Part shown: positions 52,369-62,470 of the stretch, in pieces
How positions within the stretch are numbered: position 1 is the stretch's first letter
Layout: each line of letters opens with the position of its first letter
Source: Chlorops oryzae
Lineage: Eukaryota; Arthropoda; Insecta; Diptera; Chloropidae
DNA length: 64,000 bases
NCBI GenBank assembly: GCA_020466095.1
Contig: CM035807.1
Span: forward strand, 53,100,752 to 53,164,751
Direction: 5' to 3'
Program-made: the position numbers and the translations under genes
The notes under the pieces: generated by a model
The model's input: only the letters and a program-made list of their open reading frames with translations
The model's database searches: none
Told to the model about the DNA's origin: nothing

Positions 52369-52427
52369 TCGACTGACTTTCAGTTGGAGACGAACCAAGG
52401 CTCAAAACTTGTAATAAGAGAAATACA

Positions 52428-52847
52428 TCTGCCCGGTAGAAAGTGTGGAATAACGAATGCAAAGCTAACGCGGAACCTTGGAGGTTTTAAAAAGGTGGTT
52501 ATCATCATCCGAATTAGCAAAAGCTCGTGTCCATAATATCTACCGACTCAGACATTAAGAAAAATCATTTTTTTTTTCTTCTCTCATAAATTACATTTTT
52601 TAAATAAAAGAGTCACAAATTAAAAAATTTTTTTTTTACATCTGCCCGGTAGGCAGTGTGGAATAACGAATGCAAAGCTAACGCGGAACCTTGGAGGTTT
52701 TAAAAAGGTGGTTATCATCATCCGAATTAGCAAAAGCTCGTGTCCATAATATCTACCGACTCAGACATTAAGAACATTTTTTTTTTTTTTTTTTCCTTCT
52801 CTCGCAAATTACATTTTTTAAATAAAAGAGTCACAAATTAATACCTT
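52428..52847 (+). repeat. 210 bp direct repeat pair in leader
   Basis: The segment from ATCTGCCCGGTAGAAAGTGT (52428) is repeated from ATCTGCCCGGTAGGCAGTGT (52638), including the T-rich and AAATAAAAGAGTCACAAATTA parts. It may be related to packaging or dimerisation. Confidence 0.88.
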
Positions 52848-53096
52848 TAAAGTGAAAAGTAAAATTCAACGGTAGCAGAAAGTCACAGAAGGAAGAACCA
52901 ATATGCAGCAATCAACTATAAAAAGGGTGAGTGCAAAAAAATTTAAAACAATATTTTATCGCAGAGTCCTTTTTGTTTTGAATTGCATTTCATACGGACT
53001 TGTGTCGTATTTAAATTAAACGTATAGAAAAGCAAAAATTTTGAAGCAACAGCTTAAGCAAATTCTAATCAGATCACCCTAACGTCAATAGTAACG

Positions 53097-54134
53097 ATGG
53101 CAAATCAACATCAAGCTGATGAAGTAATGGAGAAGGTCGTAAACCTAGTGCCATGTTTTTCTGGCCAAGACCACCCAGAATTAAAATCTGAAGTAGAAAA
53201 ATTTATCACAGGTTTAGATTTACTAAAAAGCATAGCACAAAATATGGATACGCAGGACATTATAAAATGCGTGAAACAGAGATTATCAGGATTAGCTTAC
53301 ATAAAGGCTAGCCAGAACAGTTTTAATAGTATAGATGAACTTGGGGATTTTATAAAGAAAAATTTCTTAAAACATAGAAGCTTAGAAGCGATTAGATTTG
53401 AGATTGAAAGCGCTGCTGAATTTTCACATGAAATAGCGTCAACATTTGGGGAAAGGATAGAGTCCTTGTTAAAAGATGCCGAACAATTGATTAGGGAGTC
53501 ATGGAATGCATCTGAGGCAGTATCAGCACTTAGCGAGTACCAAAAACTGGCTAAAAATAAATTCATTTTCGGAGTAAAGGATCAGTATTTGCAACTCCGT
53601 CTAGAAGGACATAGGGATAAGCCTCTCTCGTTTCTGATTAAAATAGCAGAAGACTCAGAAAACATTTATGTGGAAAATAGAAATTTAAATCAATTTTTTA
53701 ACAATTCGCAAACAATTAGTTGCTCTTTTTGTAATGTGGCGGGCCATACACGAGATATTTGCCAGCAGAGGAGAAATACCCCTTACTGCATTATTTGCCT
53801 TGAATATGGCCATGAGCAAAATGCAAATTGCAGCGAGAATAGAACAGAGCCAGGATTTGACCCATTACCCTGCGCGTATTGTGGGAAAGAAGGTCATTTA
53901 GAAATTAGATGTTTTGGCAGGCTTAGAAATCTATATTGCCATATATGTCAAATAAAAGGCCACGAAAGTAACAAATTTTGTAAAAGTTTGATAAATAATT
54001 TTTCTGAAAATAACCGCACTGATAAACAGTGCTACAAATGCTATCAGTTTGGGCATACAGCGAGATTTTGTTATGCGCATCAGCAAGTAGATAGTGGCCA
54101 GGGAAACTTCCAGCGGCCCGGTCCAGGCCAATAG
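53097..54134 (+). CDS. Gag with five tandem zinc knuckles, intact
   Basis: 345 codons from ATG 53097. Residues 1-200 form a helical capsid-like part (VPCFSGQDHPELKSEVEKFI, then RLSGLAYIKA and a leucine-rich helix), resembling Gypsy-type Gag. Five zinc knuckles follow at residues about 209-222, 231-245, 259-272, 281-295 and 312-325. Three have the C-x2-C-x4-H-x4-C spacing, and the second and fourth have x5 before the last Cys. Five is unusually many for a fly Gypsy Gag, where 0-3 is common. The stop is TAG at 54132. Gag would assemble particles and bind element RNA. No damage seen. Confidence 0.88.
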   Translation: MANQHQADEVMEKVVNLVPCFSGQDHPELKSEVEKFITGLDLLKSIAQNMDTQDIIKCVKQRLSGLAYIKASQNSFNSIDELGDFIKKNFLKHRSLEAIRFEIESAAEFSHEIASTFGERIESLLKDAEQLIRESWNASEAVSALSEYQKLAKNKFIFGVKDQYLQLRLEGHRDKPLSFLIKIAEDSENIYVENRNLNQFFNNSQTISCSFCNVAGHTRDICQQRRNTPYCIICLEYGHEQNANCSENRTEPGFDPLPCAYCGKEGHLEIRCFGRLRNLYCHICQIKGHESNKFCKSLINNFSENNRTDKQCYKCYQFGHTARFCYAHQQVDSGQGNFQRPGPGQ

Positions 54135-55288
54135 ACCGGAATGCCACAGCAAAAATCAAAATTCAAAGGCCGCACTTAGTTCTACATAAGGAATATGTAA
54201 GAAAAAATAACGCAAAAGAGTCAAAACATAAGGAGAAACCAATATATTTAGAGGAATTAGATATAAATAAAATTTTCCTCGAGGAGTTAGATGAAAATAA
54301 TATTAGCAGAAAGTCAAGCAATACAATGAGAAAAGAGAAAATTTTGTTCAAGAAGAAGAAGGTCCATTTTAATGACAAAATCGTCGTGCATTTTATCGAA
54401 GGTGAAGATTCAGTATTAGAAAACGAATCTCAAGAAGATATTTTAGAGAAAAAGCTAGTTATGCATTGCCAGAAATCAGAAAAGAGGCAAGAGGAGAATT
54501 TTTTAGGCAAAGATGAGCGTGGTAAGCAGTCAGCACTAAATAATATCAGTAAATATATCTCTTTCTACAACAATGAAAGGCAAGTTGCATCACTACCATA
54601 TCTGGTTTCCAATTTTAGCGATAGGATTTGTATTGCAGAGACAGTCACGGTCCAAGCTAAGGAAGCAAGAGTTGTAGCAATTTGTGCCGAAAAAATGTTA
54701 GGAGAGGTAGGAGTACATAAAGAGGAAATTTTTCCAGGTCTAATAAGAAAATCGCCTAAGATTATTGATGGAAAAGGAGTTGTACCCATTTTGAAAATCA
54801 GTGAGGTTGAAGTGAATAAAGAGTCAGGTAGTGAAGAAGATTATAAACTCGACGAAGAAGTCGATAGAAATCGTTATGGGAATTTATTGAAGAAGAAAGA
54901 TGATGTTTTATTTAAAGAAGAAAATTTAAAGGAAGATTTTAAAGACAACCCACTGAGTAGGCCACACAATTACGCAGTAAAGGCACTAGATTTACCCTGG
55001 TCGGGATATCAAGAAAGAGTTAAAAATTGTGAAGCGAACGATTTAATTGAAAAAATGTCACCTATCTTCAATAATCAAAGAGTTATTAGAGAAGTATTCA
55101 AGAAGTTCTTTAATACAGTAAAAGCGACCTATATTAGTTTTGTTAAAACAGTTTTTCTCATACAAAAAATTTTAGAATGGAAAGGCGTGAACCGTCACAT
55201 AAAGTCATATATGAGCGATGGTGAAATTTCAGTTTTCAAAACGAATCCTTTAGACAAAATATTCGCATACAATTTTAAAGTAGCTTAA
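54135..55288 (+). CDS. ORF2, pol-position ORF without polymerase domains
   Basis: The frame is open from within the gag end (minus-one frame relative to gag) to TAA 55286. The first ATG is at 54326 and gives 320 codons. The overlap and minus-one frame are what gag-pol frameshifting uses in Gypsy elements. The protein is highly charged. The middle part (YLVSNFSDRICIAETVTVQAKEARVVAI, then FPGLIRKSP) resembles the linker after the protease in errantivirus Pol. No DTG, YxDD or integrase motif is seen. So this looks like Pol with protease, reverse transcriptase and integrase removed, yet kept open. Its function is unknown. Confidence 0.6.
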
Positions 55289-57116
55289 AGAGTTCCTGAA
55301 TGTAAAATAGCAATTGAAAAACACAGATTTCATCACGTAAGGTGAGGTCTAACCGTTTTTAAACTTAATTATGACAAGTATTTTCTTTTTAACATCGCTT
55401 AAGGCGATGTATAAATAAGAATTTCCTAGCGAAACATATTAAAAACCCAGAAATCTGGTAAACTATTTTAAAGGCATACAGTCACGCTATTTGGAGCAAG
55501 CCCCGGTATTCGTTTTGATTTAAATAAAATCTTTGAAATTAAAAGCATTAATAAGCAGAAAATAAAATCAAAAGAATTGAGCAATCAAATTCGTCAATGC
55601 ATAAACTCAATGAAGCAACGCATTATGACAATTAAAACCAAACGAAAAGTAAAAAGTATAGCAAAACAGTAGGGACTCGAGCACAGTAATTTTTATATTT
55701 GTTTATTTTCAAGAGAAGCTTAGGCACAAGACGACGCTCAGTGGAAATAAAACTGGCGATGACTGTAAACAATTTGGTCCGACCAGAAGAAAAAGAAGGG
55801 AAAAATAATAACAAAAGAGAAAATAAGTTGGTAAGTATAAACAACCATATACAGATATTTATTAAATATTTGTATATACTATCAGCCCTATTCTAAATGA
55901 ATATTCCCCGGGAAATATTTAGAATCAGGCTGTATATTTGTATATGTCAAAAAAAAAAAATTTTTTTTATTAAAATCAATACCTTGAAAAGATAGGTATT
56001 TTTGTTACATAACACATCCTTTGTTAAAAAAAAAATATATATATAAAAATATTTTATATAAAAACGCATCTCAATATAAAGAAAAATAAAAAATAATAAG
56101 TATGGAACAGTTAACAAAAAAAAATAACAAAAAATTAGAAAAGAAAAATTTTGAAAAAATTGAAGAGTAAAAAAAAAAAAAAAAAAAATTAATAAAAAGA
56201 GAAAGAGAAAAAAATGTTTTATTAAAAATGTATACGAAAAAAAAAAAAAAAATGTCAAAAATGAACGTATCAACGTAAAATATGATAGTTTGGTTGATAC
56301 ATATTTGAATAAGAAATAGAATAATAATAACTAAGTAAAGTATGTGGAAAAGAATTATCTTAAAAAAAAAACCATTTTGCACACAAAGTTTAAAAATATA
56401 ACAAATTAATTTTTTTTATGGAAAATATATTCCGTTTTTGTTCGACCTTTAGAATTAATTCCTCTTTTGTGGAAATACTACACGTTTTTTTCGAGCTTAA
56501 GGTCAAATTAAAATTTAAATGAATCTTTGTATTTCTAAAATTTCGTAAATTTATAACGGATTGCAACCTTCCTTAAGGAGGGATCGATTAAAACAACAAC
56601 TAGTAATGAAAAATCTAAAGAATTTGAAACTGATTAAATTTAATTTAATGATGAATGAAGGATTTTTGAAAAACAAAGCAAACTTGTAAGCAGAAAAGAA
56701 ATCTTGAAATTGAAATTTAAAGTGATTATGTACTGATAGAATTTGAGAGTTTCAACGTTCGAAATTAAGGAGTATAAAATTTATACTATAAATAAACAAT
56801 TCTACCATTCGATTAGAAAGTTTTACGAATTGAGAAAAAGAAACAAGAAAAAAATAAACAATTTTAATAAGAGTGAAAAGTAACAGTTTGTAAAAGCAGT
56901 TGATTGATTTTAATAACTTTTGAAGTAGCGTTAAGAAATATTAATTTTATCGAAACAAGCAACACTAAGATCGAACAACTCAAACAAGCAGTACATCAGC
57001 AGCACATCAGCAGTACATCATTTCCTAAGATTACACAAAACGATCACCAAAACACCAGAGCACCTAGAAGTCGCGTGCAACCACATTTATAAGTTATAGT
57101 CTACAACGACTCCTTT
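55289..57116 (+). other. 3' untranslated internal region, very AT-rich
   Basis: No sense ORF above 65 codons. Long A and T runs at 55950-56250. This is probably residual or filler sequence replacing the polymerase and env region. Long antisense frames here (up to 108 codons) are low-complexity Phe/Ile-rich artefacts. Confidence 0.65.
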
Positions 57117-57132
57117 AAAAAAGGGGGAGGGA
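57117..57132 (+). promoter_or_regulatory. polypurine tract
   Basis: AAAAAAGGGGGAGGGA, expected primer site for plus-strand synthesis just before the 3' LTR. The neighbour element has AAAAGGGGAGGGA at the same place. Confidence 0.8.
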
Positions 57133-57133
57133 A

Positions 57134-57850
57134 TGCTCAGAGCCGTGCAGCAACTTCAATATGTTTAACGTCGCGATGCTCACGACTCCTTTAAAAGGGT
57201 CAACACTTGACTCACGAGCATTTAACATTTTACCGTTGGTCACCTCAAAAGTGCAGCATTACGAAACAGCAGCAAATTCATGAGCAAGCGTAACGTCGTA
57301 AGCGAATTTCAATACAAGGAAATTCATGAAGAACAATTGTAACACCTGTTTGGGTTTAGAATGCAAGTCAGCAAATTGAAGCCGAGCACAACAACAACAA
57401 CAGCAACTTGATGGTACACGCAGGTCAGCGTAGAACTTACGAAATAGTTCCAGAAGCTTCGACCTACAACTACGCAATATTCGACTAGCATTGATTGGGA
57501 AATCGACTTTGCAGCGTCGACACTTTTGTATTATAAAAGCCAATGATCGAGAATGAGGAAGAACGGTCAGCGAGAAGCAGTTTGCGAGATCCCAACTCTT
57601 ACGTATGTACTCACCAGTGGCAACAGCGGAAGAGTGTGGATCTTAGTGTTTCAAAATGTAGGGATTTAGGGAAGTTTCGAGTGTCAGTTAGGAGTAAATA
57701 TAAGGTAATAACTTGTGAATAGACAATAAGGACTCTAGCCTAATAAAAGATTCGAAAATAATCTATTTGGTGTCCTTTCATTTTGTTTATTTGCACTGAA
57801 GTATTCAGACGTTGTATTTAATCGGGAATACAGCAGAAAATACTTTAACA
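57134..57850 (+). repeat. 3' LTR with altered first 70 bases
   Basis: From 57204 to 57850 it equals the 5' LTR apart from about 3 substitutions. Its first 70 bases (TGCTCAGAGCCGTGCAG...) replace the 13-base start TGTTGTGAGTCAC of the 5' LTR and contain a second CGACTCCTTTAAAA-GGG block like the one in the polypurine tract region. Confidence 0.8.
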
Positions 57851-57854
57851 CACT

Positions 57855-58212
57855 GTTGGCCTGTGTAATCGATAACATAAAATTAAATTTTAAAATATAT
57901 TTCATTAGGAGATACGCAGTGTTGCCAGATGTTCAACAAGCTTTTTGTCTCGCTCTATAATACAGGGCGTTCCAAAACCGCTGGTCAACCCAAAAGATGG
58001 TAATAGCGAATATCAAGACGGCCCTAAAATCTAATGGATCAGGCGGGCAGTGGGCAGAACTTGGTTCTTATCAGTATTAATGAGATATTGTGTTTGAAAA
58101 GTACAATCTCTGATTTCTAAATTCCGAAAATCTTACATCATCATTGTAAACAAAATATAAAAATTAAATTATACCAAAAATATACATAGATCCGATCAAC
58201 TAATAAGTGGGC
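57855..58212. other. spacer between two LTR elements
   Basis: No gene seen. CAGTGTTGCCAG at about 57917 resembles a hAT end, without a partner. Confidence 0.4.
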
Positions 58213-58844
58213 TGTTGCGTGTCTGCTGGGGAGAAGGACCTCTAGTAAAGCGCCAACAAAGGATTCCGTTGAATAAAACACTCTTTACTCCTTTTCCATT
58301 GGTGTTTCTTTATTAAAGTCTTTTAATGATGTTTACAGGTTCTACTCTAGCTTACTTTACTGCCCTAATTCCCTAGCTAACACTGAGATCCACACTTTGT
58401 CGTCCTGGCTCGTAAGTAGGTGCGCCAAAGTTGAGATCTGATTAGACTTTCGATTCCAAACTGCAAGTCCCTTTCCGTTGCTCGATGATCAGCTTTTATA
58501 ATCAGAAAGTGCTTTGCATGCACTTTCCTCGAGTCGATCATTTCCAGTGTGCTCTTCTGCGTCTCTGCATCGTTCTATTTCTTCAGCTGGCTGTTGTTGT
58601 CGCGCTGACCCAGTTCTCTTTCCATGTTGCTGCACTATTAAGTAATAATTGGTGACCCAATTCTGCATTTGGCCCACTGACCACTGTTTGAATATGATAG
58701 CTTCATATTTCAACCGTCGAGCTTTGTTGACACATTGCACCCGATCGCTATCGTTTCTTCGTTTCCGCATTATTGATGACACTTTGCTTTTTTCTTCTTA
58801 GTGCCGGCAGTGTGACGTGACTTCGGTAGAAGTGACTCACAACA
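58213..58844 (-). repeat. 3' LTR of errantivirus-like element, 632 bp
   Basis: On the minus strand TGTTGTGAGTCAC (58844) to GCAACA (58213). TATAAAAG on the minus strand at 58493-58500, and AATAAAG near 58310. Confidence 0.75.
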
Positions 58845-58858
58845 TCCCTCCCCTTTTC
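58845..58858 (-). promoter_or_regulatory. polypurine tract of errantivirus-like element
   Basis: Minus strand GAAAAGGGGAGGGA directly before the LTR. Confidence 0.75.
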
Positions 58859-59752
58859 TGAAAAGTCACGAGCATAGTGACGGGTTCGTATTTCGTCAAT
58901 TGTGTTATGCTTCGCAAGGGTTTGCTGCGGAAAATATCAGCAGGCAGCATAGGTTGGCCCTCGATAATTGAATTGGAAGAGCAGTGATCATAGGTCGCAT
59001 AGTGCTTCATAGGTCATGATGGTAATGCCAACGATGTTTGGGATTGCGCCAGAGTTGTTAAAACTTTGTTGTATTTTTCGAATTTGTTGTATGCAGTTAT
59101 CAATCTTCAGGTGATCTTTAGTGCGTCTGGACTTGTTGCAAATATATTACCGTCGTTTCGTAATGCTGGTGTTTCAGTGAAGTTCTCATCGGTGAGTCCA
59201 AGATTTTCGGCCATTTTGAGCTGCTACGTAACGGTGAAGTCGTGCAGATCTCAGTGTTTGACAAACTATCTAAAATTTTCCTTTTCCTAGGCTTTAGTTG
59301 TGAATCTTATATAATTTCTCTACTTATCCAATTTTACATCCTTGATAATATATGTATATGCATAATTTAGTTAACATTGTTAATTCAGAATTTAATTTAA
59401 ATCCATTATTTAAATTGAGGATTCTTACTTGATTTTATGCATTTCACTATATTTATATATATTTTGTTTTCTCTTAACTCTAGTTATATTTTGTTTTTAT
59501 CTTATTTTTTTTTTTCATATTATGTACTTAACTCGAATTAACGCTTCTCCAAATTTTATATAATTAGAAGTTTCAAAAATAATTTTTCATTTGTAATCAT
59601 AGTTTCAATTTGGCAATTTTGAGTTTAAAATTCTTATTTTAATAGCTCCCTTCCCCTCTTTTTGGAAGGTTTGAATAAAACCTTTTATCTTATAATTATA
59701 TCGAAAGTATGTGCAACTGTCAATTCAATTGCAATTACTTTCTATTTTTTTA

Positions 59753-59794
<42 letters not shown>

Positions 59795-60850
59795 TTTTTT
59801 ATTTTAATTTTGAGTCGCAATTGATGAGAATAATGACGATTTTATAATTCGTTTTGTGAACGTAATTTTTAAAAGTTTTTTGTGAATGGAAGATGACTCA
59901 ATTTCAGAAAAGTTTTTGTGAATGGAAGATGACTCAATTTCAGAAACGGTGCAAGCATTTCTGTCTGTCTTTTCTTTTGTTTGGTTGCGCGACATAAGTT
60001 CAAAACTTCAGCTATACTTATGTCGTCATTTGTAAGCATGTGCATGCATGTATTGACCATTCATGCAAATACTTTTTCGATCTGTAAATATGTGCACATG
60101 CTTTTCGATTTAAAAAAAAAATTTTATTGTTTATCTCAAGAAGTATGTGCACATTTGTTTGAAAATTTTGTTTAGCTTGGAAACAAAAAAAAACAAAACA
60201 AAAATACTTTTTCTTCTCTGCCTGTTTTGGTTTTCATGTCGCCTTGGCTTATCTCGGAATTGCTTAATGTGCAAAAATTTCTGTTGGGCTTGATGCGCTT
60301 TCGCAAGGCTTGAATTAGTTTATGTCGTTCGGTTGATGTGAGCAGGGAAATTTTTCTCGGTGAGTTTGAATTTGTTCGTTTTACCAGAATTTTAATACTG
60401 CCAAATTATGTAGGATTCATTCCAATGTTCTTACCTGAAGCTTGGCTTAGCGTTTTGTGGCGTTATTGGGATTCATTTCTCGGCACATAACGGAAGAAGG
60501 GGGGCTTCTGCCCCCTTCCTGTGAGTTGATCCAATGCAGCCTCTTTTTGACAAAAAATTTAATGGAATTATTCTTCTTAGGTTTTTAGGCTCCACATCGT
60601 TTGAGCATCATGGATATTGGAGTATTGCGTCGCTGCTGATAAGTATATATGTTAAAGTGTTTACTAATGTACTCACCTGTGAATAACACCTCTTGGAAAA
60701 CTGGTGTAGTGGTTGTGCGTCTGAAAAATTTTTTACTTGCTTGCAAAATGTTCGAAGCAGCTTTCTTCAAAAAAAATTTTAATACTTTTGGATTTCTTGT
60801 AATGTGCCCACCGTGCGTGTGTGTATCTGTATGTGCCTTTGCGTGATCTA
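58859..60850 (-). other. 2 kb region between env and 3' LTR
   Basis: No ORF of note. It contains a poly-T run at 59758-59792 and a tandem pair of a 35-base unit (TTTTGTGAATGGAAGATGAC...) at 59876-59946. In most errantiviruses env ends close to the LTR, so this spacer is long. It might hold a former insertion or an RNA signal. Confidence 0.6.
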
Positions 60851-62347
60851 TCAGGCTTTCGAAGGGTTGTCGATTTTTTCGCGGTATTGTCTGTTGATCG
60901 TACGGATACTTTGTCGTCTATTGGCGGATGACATTTCACACACCGTAATATTGCTCTTAACTTTTACGTTGCGTTTTTCAAAACAAAAATACAGAATAAT
61001 TATTCCAACTATTGCTAATAATGCTATGGTGACACTGATACTGTACGAAATATTTCTATGCAACGTTAGTTCTTCAATGAGTTTTCTATTTTTGAAACTT
61101 TTCGTTCGAATTTCTTCGAATGTTATCGTGTCGTTAAATTCGGTTTTCACCAACTGTCCTTCTGGATAGAAGTACTTCTCTTCTATTACAAGTTTAGTAT
61201 TAGTAAAGCTTTCATTTTTTATTCTTATCGTGCAATTTAAAAAAGAGATGAGCGCATTTTTGTCTATGGTAAGATTGCGTTTGTCGCAATTTTGTTCAAT
61301 CTTTTCTTGCAGTGCGTTTTTTATCAAAATTGTGGATTCGTCTATATAATTAATAGAAAATTGTTGGTTAACTGCAAGTCTGCAGGTGTTTTGGAACACG
61401 CAATTTCTACTTCTTTTTAATTCTTTCCAGATTGCGTTTTCTTTAAAACTGTAGGTTATGTTGTTTATGGTTGTAACCATCTCCTCGTTCTCGATTATTT
61501 CCCTATGACTGTTATTTGGGATGGGGGTTAATAACTTTACTTCTATTTTCATAAATTTTGTCGGAATTTTTATTGCAATAATTAGTGCATTATTTGTGTA
61601 TGATAATACTCCTACTCTGATTAGTTTGATTTTATAAAAATCTATATTAAATCTTTCTACCTCTTCCGTTGTCAATATGTTTGGATGCATAATCCCATAC
61701 TTTGCCGACGAAATACTATCTTGAATTACGTTTAATTTTTCCTCTATGCTTTTCAACTTAAGCATTTGGTCATGATATCGTAAGTGTTTTGCGATTTCGT
61801 CATTATCTCTTTTTATAGTAGTGAAAACTGCGTTGAAAGTACCTCTGTCCTGTTCGACTGATTTTTTAATTGTAGAAATTGTCTCGTTAAAGTAGTCATT
61901 TATTGAAATTTGTTCGTTAAGTCCTGTTATGGCGTTGTGGCTATTTTGGTCTGCTAATTGTAAATGTGCTAAGATTTCTTCCCGATCGTCGTCGTCCATT
62001 ACGCCAAATAACCAGTTGGACGCTTTTCCAACAGCGTTGATCAGCCCACGGCGTGTTCGGACCTTCTCTCTTAGCGTAATTGAACTCAGTTTTGAACGAA
62101 GGGTTTTAATTTCTGCCAATAAGATGTCTCTATTTTGTATTTGAACTGTATCGACGTATTCGTTGATGATATTTATTACTTTCGCGATCTCCTCGGGGTG
62201 GATGACGTGTAGAACGGTGTTAAATTCTTCTATAATTTCCGTGTCCTTCATATGTATTTGGACATATCCTACTTGTTCATCCACTGGCGTGATTTGTAAT
62301 CGCCCATAAACCAGCGCTCCCGTCATACAAACTATTAAAATGCGCTC
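60851..62347 (-). CDS. env: env-like glycoprotein ORF of errantivirus-like element
   Basis: Errantivirus Env proteins are class I type fusion glycoproteins related to baculovirus F. From the first ATG (62326) the ORF is 491 codons and open. The frame also stays open back to a splice acceptor (TTTCTTTTCAG, AG at 62348-62349), so a hydrophobic leader would begin in the spliced part. That suits Env expression from a spliced subgenomic RNA. A furin-type RTRR site lies at residues 90-93, followed by a hydrophobic glycine-containing stretch and an acidic cluster. A membrane segment lies at about 429-449 and a basic cytoplasmic tail ends the protein. Several N-x-S/T sites. No stops seen. Function not proven. 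Confidence 0.85.
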   Translation of the reverse strand, partial: ERILIVCMTGALVYGRLQITPVDEQVGYVQIHMKDTEIIEEFNTVLHVIHPEEIAKVINIINEYVDTVQIQNRDILLAEIKTLRSKLSSITLREKVRTRRGLINAVGKASNWLFGVMDDDDREEILAHLQLADQNSHNAITGLNEQISINDYFNETISTIKKSVEQDRGTFNAVFTTIKRDNDEIAKHLRYHDQMLKLKSIEEKLNVIQDSISSAKYGIMHPNILTTEEVERFNIDFYKIKLIRVGVLSYTNNALIIAIKIPTKFMKIEVKLLTPIPNNSHREIIENEEMVTTINNITYSFKENAIWKELKRSRNCVFQNTCRLAVNQQFSINYIDESTILIKNALQEKIEQNCDKRNLTIDKNALISFLNCTIRIKNESFTNTKLVIEEKYFYPEGQLVKTEFNDTITFEEIRTKSFKNRKLIEELTLHRNISYSISVTIALLAIVGIIILYFCFEKRNVKVKSNITVCEMSSANRRQSIRTINRQYREKIDNPSKA

Positions 62348-62363
62348 CTGAAAAGAAATTTAA
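62348..62363 (-). promoter_or_regulatory. candidate splice acceptor for env RNA
   Basis: Minus strand ATTTAAATTTCTTTTCAG-type tract, 122 bases after the protease stop and 21 bases before the first env ATG, in frame with it. The donor should lie outside the window. Confidence 0.6.
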
Positions 62364-62470
62364 ATTCTTGGTTGCATCAGAGTTCGCATTTGCGAATATT
62401 TGGTGCAAGTCATGTGTCATATAGAGAATAAAAAAAATTCGCAAAGTTAATTCATGTATAAAAATTTTAT

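Larger units (their letters stand above)
51693..57850 (+). mobile_element. gag-only LTR retrotransposon, young insertion
   Basis: The element has a 4-base target duplication, LTRs that match over 647 bases with only about 3 substitutions, a primer-binding site, an intact gag, a second ORF with no protease, reverse transcriptase, RNase H or integrase motif, and a polypurine tract. It is 6.16 kb. LTR start (TGTTGTGAGTCAC), TATA box context and primer site are shared with the errantivirus-like element next door. It is best explained as a non-autonomous relative that depends on polymerase from such an element. Confidence 0.88.

Noticed and set aside
55947..56382. Antisense ORFs of 103-108 codons rich in Phe and Ile
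   Set aside because: Low-complexity A/T runs in the 3' region of the gag-only element.
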